NCBI GenBank assembly: GCA_016125425.1
Contig: WGLT01000002.1
Coordinates: forward strand, 124,001-188,000
Direction: 5' to 3'
DNA: 64,000 bases
From: Alphaproteobacteria bacterium
GTDB lineage: Bacteria; Pseudomonadota; Alphaproteobacteria; Caulobacterales; Parvularculaceae
Shown: one piece after another, positions 60,379 through 64,000 of the stretch
How the letters are laid out: the number at the start of each line of letters is the position of its first letter
How positions within the stretch are numbered: position 1 is the stretch's first letter
Notes under the pieces: model-generated
What the model saw: the letters and a program-made list of their open reading frames with translations, nothing else
Told to the model about the DNA's origin: nothing
Databases searched by the model: none
Program-made: the position numbers and the translations under genes

Positions 60379-62262
60379 TCATGATTTGGCCGCCTTCGCG
60401 GCCGGGGCGCCGTTCTTCTTCACCCAGGCGAGGACGACGGCGAGCGCGGCCGGCGTCACCCCCTCAATCCGCCCCGCCTGGCCAAGCGTCAAAGGCTGCG
60501 CCTCAAGCAGTTTCGTCCGCACTTCGTTCGAAAGTCCGCGGATTTCGCCGTAAGGAAGATCGGGCGAGAGCCTGAGCGACTCGTCCCGCCTGAAAGCGAG
60601 AATGTCCGCCTCCTGACGGTCGAGATAGCCCGCGTAAAGCGCCTCGATTTCGAGCTGTTCGGCGATCGCGCGCGGAAGCGCGCCCAGCCGCGGCCAGATC
60701 CGCGCGAGCGCGCCCAAAGAAACGTTCGGAAGCGCCAGCAGATCGAGGACGGAGCGCCGGCGGCCGTCCTGATTGAGCGCGATGCCGTGGCGCGCCGCCT
60801 CATTCGGCGTCAGCGTCGTCTCGCGCGCAAAGGCCCGCGCCTCTTCGAGCGCGGCTTGTTTCACATGGAACGCCCGCCGCCGCTCCGCCCCCACAAGGCC
60901 GAGCGCGATCCCCTTGGCGGTGAGGCGCTGATCGGCGTTGTCCGCGCGCAGGCTCAGCCGGTATTCGGCCCGGCTTGTGAACATCCGATAGGGTTCGGTG
61001 ACGCCGCGCGTCGTCAGGTCGTCGATGAGAACGCCGATATAGCCTTCCGCCCGGTCGATGAGGATTTCCGCCGAGCCGCCGGCCTTCGCCGCCGCATTGG
61101 CGCCGGCGACAAGGCCCTGCGCGGCCGCCTCCTCATAGCCCGTCGTGCCGTTGATCTGCCCGGCGAGGAACAGGCCCTTGAGACGCTTGGTCTCCAGGGT
61201 CGGCAGGAGCTCGCGCGGGTCCACATAGTCATATTCGATGGCGTAGCCATAGCGGATGACCCGGGCGGCCTCGAGGCCGGGGATCGTCTTCAAAAAGGCC
61301 GCCTGCACCTCTTCGGGAAGCGAGGTCGAAATCCCGTTCGGATAGACGGTGTCGTCTTCGAGCCCTTCCGGTTCGAGAAAGACCTGGTGGCTGTCCTTCT
61401 CGGCGAAGCGGACAATTTTGTCCTCGATCGACGGGCAATAGCGGGGCCCGCGGCCTGAAATCGAGCCGGAATAGACCGCCGATTTCGACAGATTCTCCGC
61501 GATGATCCGGTGCGTTTCACGTGACGTATAGGTGATGCCGCAGGCGATCTGCGGGACCTCGATCCGCTCGGTCAGGAAAGAAAAAGGGACGGGCTCGGCG
61601 TCGGCCGGCTGCATTTCGAGCCGGCTCCAGCCGATCGTCCGCCCGTCGAGACGGGCGGGGGTGCCGGTTTTCAGCCGCCCGAGTTTCAGCCCCGAAGCGT
61701 AAAGCCGGTCCGAAAGCCCAAGCGCCGGCGCCTCGCCGACACGGCCCGCCGGGATGCGCTTGTCGCCGACATGGATGACGCCTTTGAGAAAGGTCCCGGT
61801 GGTCAGCACCACCGCGCCGGCGCGGATCTCGGTCCCGTCGGCGGCGACGACGCCTTCGACTGTTTCACGTGAAACAAGGAGGTCCTCGACCGCGCATTCG
61901 AGAACATCGAGATCTGCGGTCTCGGCGATCGCCGCCTGCATATGCTTTTTGTAGAGCGCGCGGTCGGCCTGGGCGCGCGGCCCCCTCACCGCCGGCCCTT
62001 TCGAGCGGTTGAGCATCCGGAACTGGATGCCGGCCTTGTCGGTCACCCGGCCCATCAGGCCGTCCAGCGCGTCAACCTCCCGGACGAGGTGGCCCTTGCC
62101 GAGCCCGCCGATCGCCGGATTGCAGGACATTTCGCCGATCGTCGCGGCGCGATGGGTCGCAAGCAGAGTCCTCGCGCCCATGCGCGCGGCGGCGGCGGCG
62201 GCCTCGCAGCCCGCATGGCCTCCCCCGATCACGATGACATCGTAAGTCTTCATTCGGCTCAT
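60379..62262 (-). CDS. mnmG: tRNA uridine-5-carboxymethylaminomethyl modification enzyme MnmG
   Basis: [45 protein letters not shown]; start at 62262. Confidence 0.97.
   Translation of the reverse strand: MSRMKTYDVIVIGGGHAGCEAAAAAARMGARTLLATHRAATIGEMSCNPAIGGLGKGHLVREVDALDGLMGRVTDKAGIQFRMLNRSKGPAVRGPRAQADRALYKKHMQAAIAETADLDVLECAVEDLLVSRETVEGVVAADGTEIRAGAVVLTTGTFLKGVIHVGDKRIPAGRVGEAPALGLSDRLYASGLKLGRLKTGTPARLDGRTIGWSRLEMQPADAEPVPFSFLTERIEVPQIACGITYTSRETHRIIAENLSKSAVYSGSISGRGPRYCPSIEDKIVRFAEKDSHQVFLEPEGLEDDTVYPNGISTSLPEEVQAAFLKTIPGLEAARVIRYGYAIEYDYVDPRELLPTLETKRLKGLFLAGQINGTTGYEEAAAQGLVAGANAAAKAGGSAEILIDRAEGYIGVLIDDLTTRGVTEPYRMFTSRAEYRLSLRADNADQRLTAKGIALGLVGAERRRAFHVKQAALEEARAFARETTLTPNEAARHGIALNQDGRRRSVLDLLALPNVSLGALARIWPRLGALPRAIAEQLEIEALYAGYLDRQEADILAFRRDESLRLSPDLPYGEIRGLSNEVRTKLLEAQPLTLGQAGRIEGVTPAALAVVLAWVKKNGAPAAKAAKS
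60857..60872. promoter_or_regulatory. Degenerate parS-like site within mnmG
   Basis: TGTTTCACATGGAACG, 13/16 match. Confidence 0.35.
61861..61876. promoter_or_regulatory. parS site (perfect palindrome)
   Basis: TGTTTCACGTGAAACA, 16/16, inside mnmG. Confidence 0.93.
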
Positions 62263-62593
62263 CCTGTGGCGGCCTGATATAGGCCAACGCCAGTCATAAT
62301 AAAGCGGCCCGCAAGGCGTTCGATAACTTTCACGGGAAACGGGAAAAAATCGCGCAGGGGGAGGACGGCCCTCGAACGCTCGCGCGAGGCGCGCGCCGGA
62401 CAAGGGCTCCAGGCCGCCTTTCTCCGCCAATAAGGCGAGCGGATTTTCCGCCAAATGCGGGAAAACAGCTCGCCCCGCGGATGAAAACGCGCGCCGAGTC
62501 TTAAAAATCCGCAAAGCCCGTCCCGGCGGCGCGCCGATGGCGCCGCCGCTGCATTGACCCCGCCCGGGGCTTTCGCAATCGGGGGCGAATAAG

Positions 62594-62833
62594 ATGAGAC
62601 ACACGCCGCTCACAGGACCGCGACCCGTCAGAAGCTTCGGCCGGGCGCCGCTCGGCCGACTGGAGATCGCTTCCCGGACCCGCCGCCGGCTCCGCGACAA
62701 AATCGACAGCCTGGAGCGCGAGGCCAAGCGCCTCTCGCTCCGCGGCGAGAAGGACGCAGCGACCGCGCTCGAGCGCGCCGCCGCCCGCACGCGCCTGCTG
62801 CTCCGCGAAGATATCGGCGAGACGGGGACTTAA
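62594..62833 (+). CDS. Hypothetical basic protein (79 aa)
   Basis: Intergenic ORF between divergent-facing mnmG 5' end and mnmE 3' end; helical charged C-terminus. Confidence 0.4.
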   Translation: MRHTPLTGPRPVRSFGRAPLGRLEIASRTRRRLRDKIDSLEREAKRLSLRGEKDAATALERAAARTRLLLREDIGETGT

Positions 62834-62841
62834 CGTCCGCC

Positions 62842-62857
62842 TGTTCCACGGGAAACG
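62842..62857. promoter_or_regulatory. Degenerate parS-like site
   Basis: TGTTCCACGGGAAACG, 13/16 match. Confidence 0.4.
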
Positions 62858-62866
62858 GGCGGGCGC

Positions 62867-64000
62867 CTATTTCCCGATACAAAAGCTCGAAAAGATTTCG
62901 CCCAAGACGTCCTCGACGTCGACGGCGCCGGTGATTTCGCCGAGCGCGCGCGCGGCGAGGCGGGCGTCTTCCGCGGCGAGTTCGGGCTCGCTGGCGGCGA
63001 GGGCCCGCGCGCGTTCGAGCGCCGCAATCGCCTTGTCGACCGCCTGAACATGGCGCAGCCGGGTCAGCGCCGCGCCCTCCGACCCGCCCGCGAGGCGCCC
63101 GGCGGCCTCGGTCAATGCGACCAGGAACTCGGCCATACCCTCGCCGGTCCTGGCCGAGAGGGCGAAGGCCGAAACCCCCGGCGGCGCTTTTCCGGCGGCC
63201 CCGCCCAGATCCTTTTTCGACCAGACGAGGAAGTCGCCGGGCCGAAGGAGCGTTTCACGTGAAACAGGCGCGGCGGGATCGACGATCAGCACCCTCAGGT
63301 CCGCCTTTTCGGCGCGCGCGAGCGCCCGGCGCATGCCTTCCGTCTCGATTTCGTCCGTCGTCTGATCTCTCAGGCCCGCCGTGTCGGCGAGAATGACGGG
63401 AACGCCGCCGAGATCGAGACGGGTCTCGACAATGTCGCGCGTCGTGCCGGCCGTCGCGGAGACGATCGCGACCTCGGCGCCGGCGAGCGCGTTCATCAGG
63501 GATGACTTGCCGGCATTGGGTGCCCCGATGATCGCGACATGGACGCCTTCGCGCAGCCGCCGCGCGGCGCCCGCTCCCTCCCGGTATGACCGGAGCTCGG
63601 ACAAAAGCGCGTCGATCGCGGGCCCCGCTTTCGCCGCCACGGCGGCCGGCACCCCCTCTTCATCGGGGAAATCGATGTCGGCTTCGAGGGGCGCGAGCAC
63701 GGAAATGAGACGCTGTCGCCAGCCCTCGGCGAGCGCCGAAAGCCGGCCTTCGAACTGGACCAATGCAGCTTTGCGCTGCTTGGTCGTTTCGGCGTCGATA
63801 AGATCGGCGAGCGCCTCGACCTGGGCCAAATCGAGCTTGCCGGCGCCGAGCGCGCGGCGGGTGAATTCGCCCGGCCCCGCCGGCCGCGCCCCGGCCGACG
63901 CGCACGCTTCGGCGAAGGCCGCTTCGACCGCGCGGCTGCCGTGAAGGTGAAATTCGGCGACGTCCTCGCCGGTGAAGCTCGCCGGTTTTTCAAAAAGTAT
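62867..64000 (-). CDS. mnmE: tRNA modification GTPase MnmE (N-terminus beyond window)
   Basis: GAPNAGKSSLMNALAGAEVAIVSATAGTTRDIVE, C-terminal FCIGK; frame stays open to the window edge (ILFEKPASFTGEDVAEFHLHGSRAVEAAF). Confidence 0.97.
   Translation of the reverse strand: MLFEKPASFTGEDVAEFHLHGSRAVEAAFAEACASAGARPAGPGEFTRRALGAGKLDLAQVEALADLIDAETTKQRKAALVQFEGRLSALAEGWRQRLISVLAPLEADIDFPDEEGVPAAVAAKAGPAIDALLSELRSYREGAGAARRLREGVHVAIIGAPNAGKSSLMNALAGAEVAIVSATAGTTRDIVETRLDLGGVPVILADTAGLRDQTTDEIETEGMRRALARAEKADLRVLIVDPAAPVSRETLLRPGDFLVWSKKDLGGAAGKAPPGVSAFALSARTGEGMAEFLVALTEAAGRLAGGSEGAALTRLRHVQAVDKAIAALERARALAASEPELAAEDARLAARALGEITGAVDVEDVLGEIFSSFCIGK
63251..63266. promoter_or_regulatory. parS site (one mismatch)
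   Basis: CGTTTCACGTGAAACA, 15/16, inside mnmE. Confidence 0.85.

Noticed and set aside
61513-61528. CGTTTCACGTGACGTA as a functional parS
   Set aside because: Only 12/16 match; the encoded TSRETH belongs to a stretch of MnmG that I expect to be conserved at protein level, so resemblance may be coincidental.

Overview
High-GC alphaproteobacterial chromosome segment, almost fully coded. The right end (about 50-64 kb) has the origin-proximal block DUF3576-leuS-lptE-holA ... parB-parA-rsmG-mnmG-mnmE, with several parS-like sites. The rest is mostly housekeeping: argG, arfB, rlmN, rdgB, hemW, rsmI-yraN-BON-gshB, a glycosyltransferase/envelope block leading into lptF-lptG, flbT, cfa, mtaB-ftsY-ispZ, xthA, lolA, LON/Trm112, proX, tRNA-Gly(GCC), hemC, arsC, an OmpR-type regulator, yggS and a porin. 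The best candidate for an undescribed system is a two-gene minus-strand module (40188-44800) between tRNA-Gly and hemC. It encodes (i) a membrane protein with two N-terminal TM helices, TrkA/RCK-like Rossmann domain(s), a RyR domain and a C-terminal SLOG/LOG-like Rossmannoid domain, followed by (ii) a TIR-TM-WD40-TM protein. It looks like a nucleotide-signalling conflict/defence or stress module. Secondary signals are: a candidate structured RNA/attenuator downstream of lolA; an Xre-DUF2975 operon with two tiny membrane ORFs and repeated operator-like motifs; three parS sites inside genes that all encode VSRET; a MarR protein with a histone H1-like tail; an AAA ATPase between rdgB and hemW; and an flbT with no flagellar neighbours. 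All calls come from reading the sequence and supplied translations; no database search was run.
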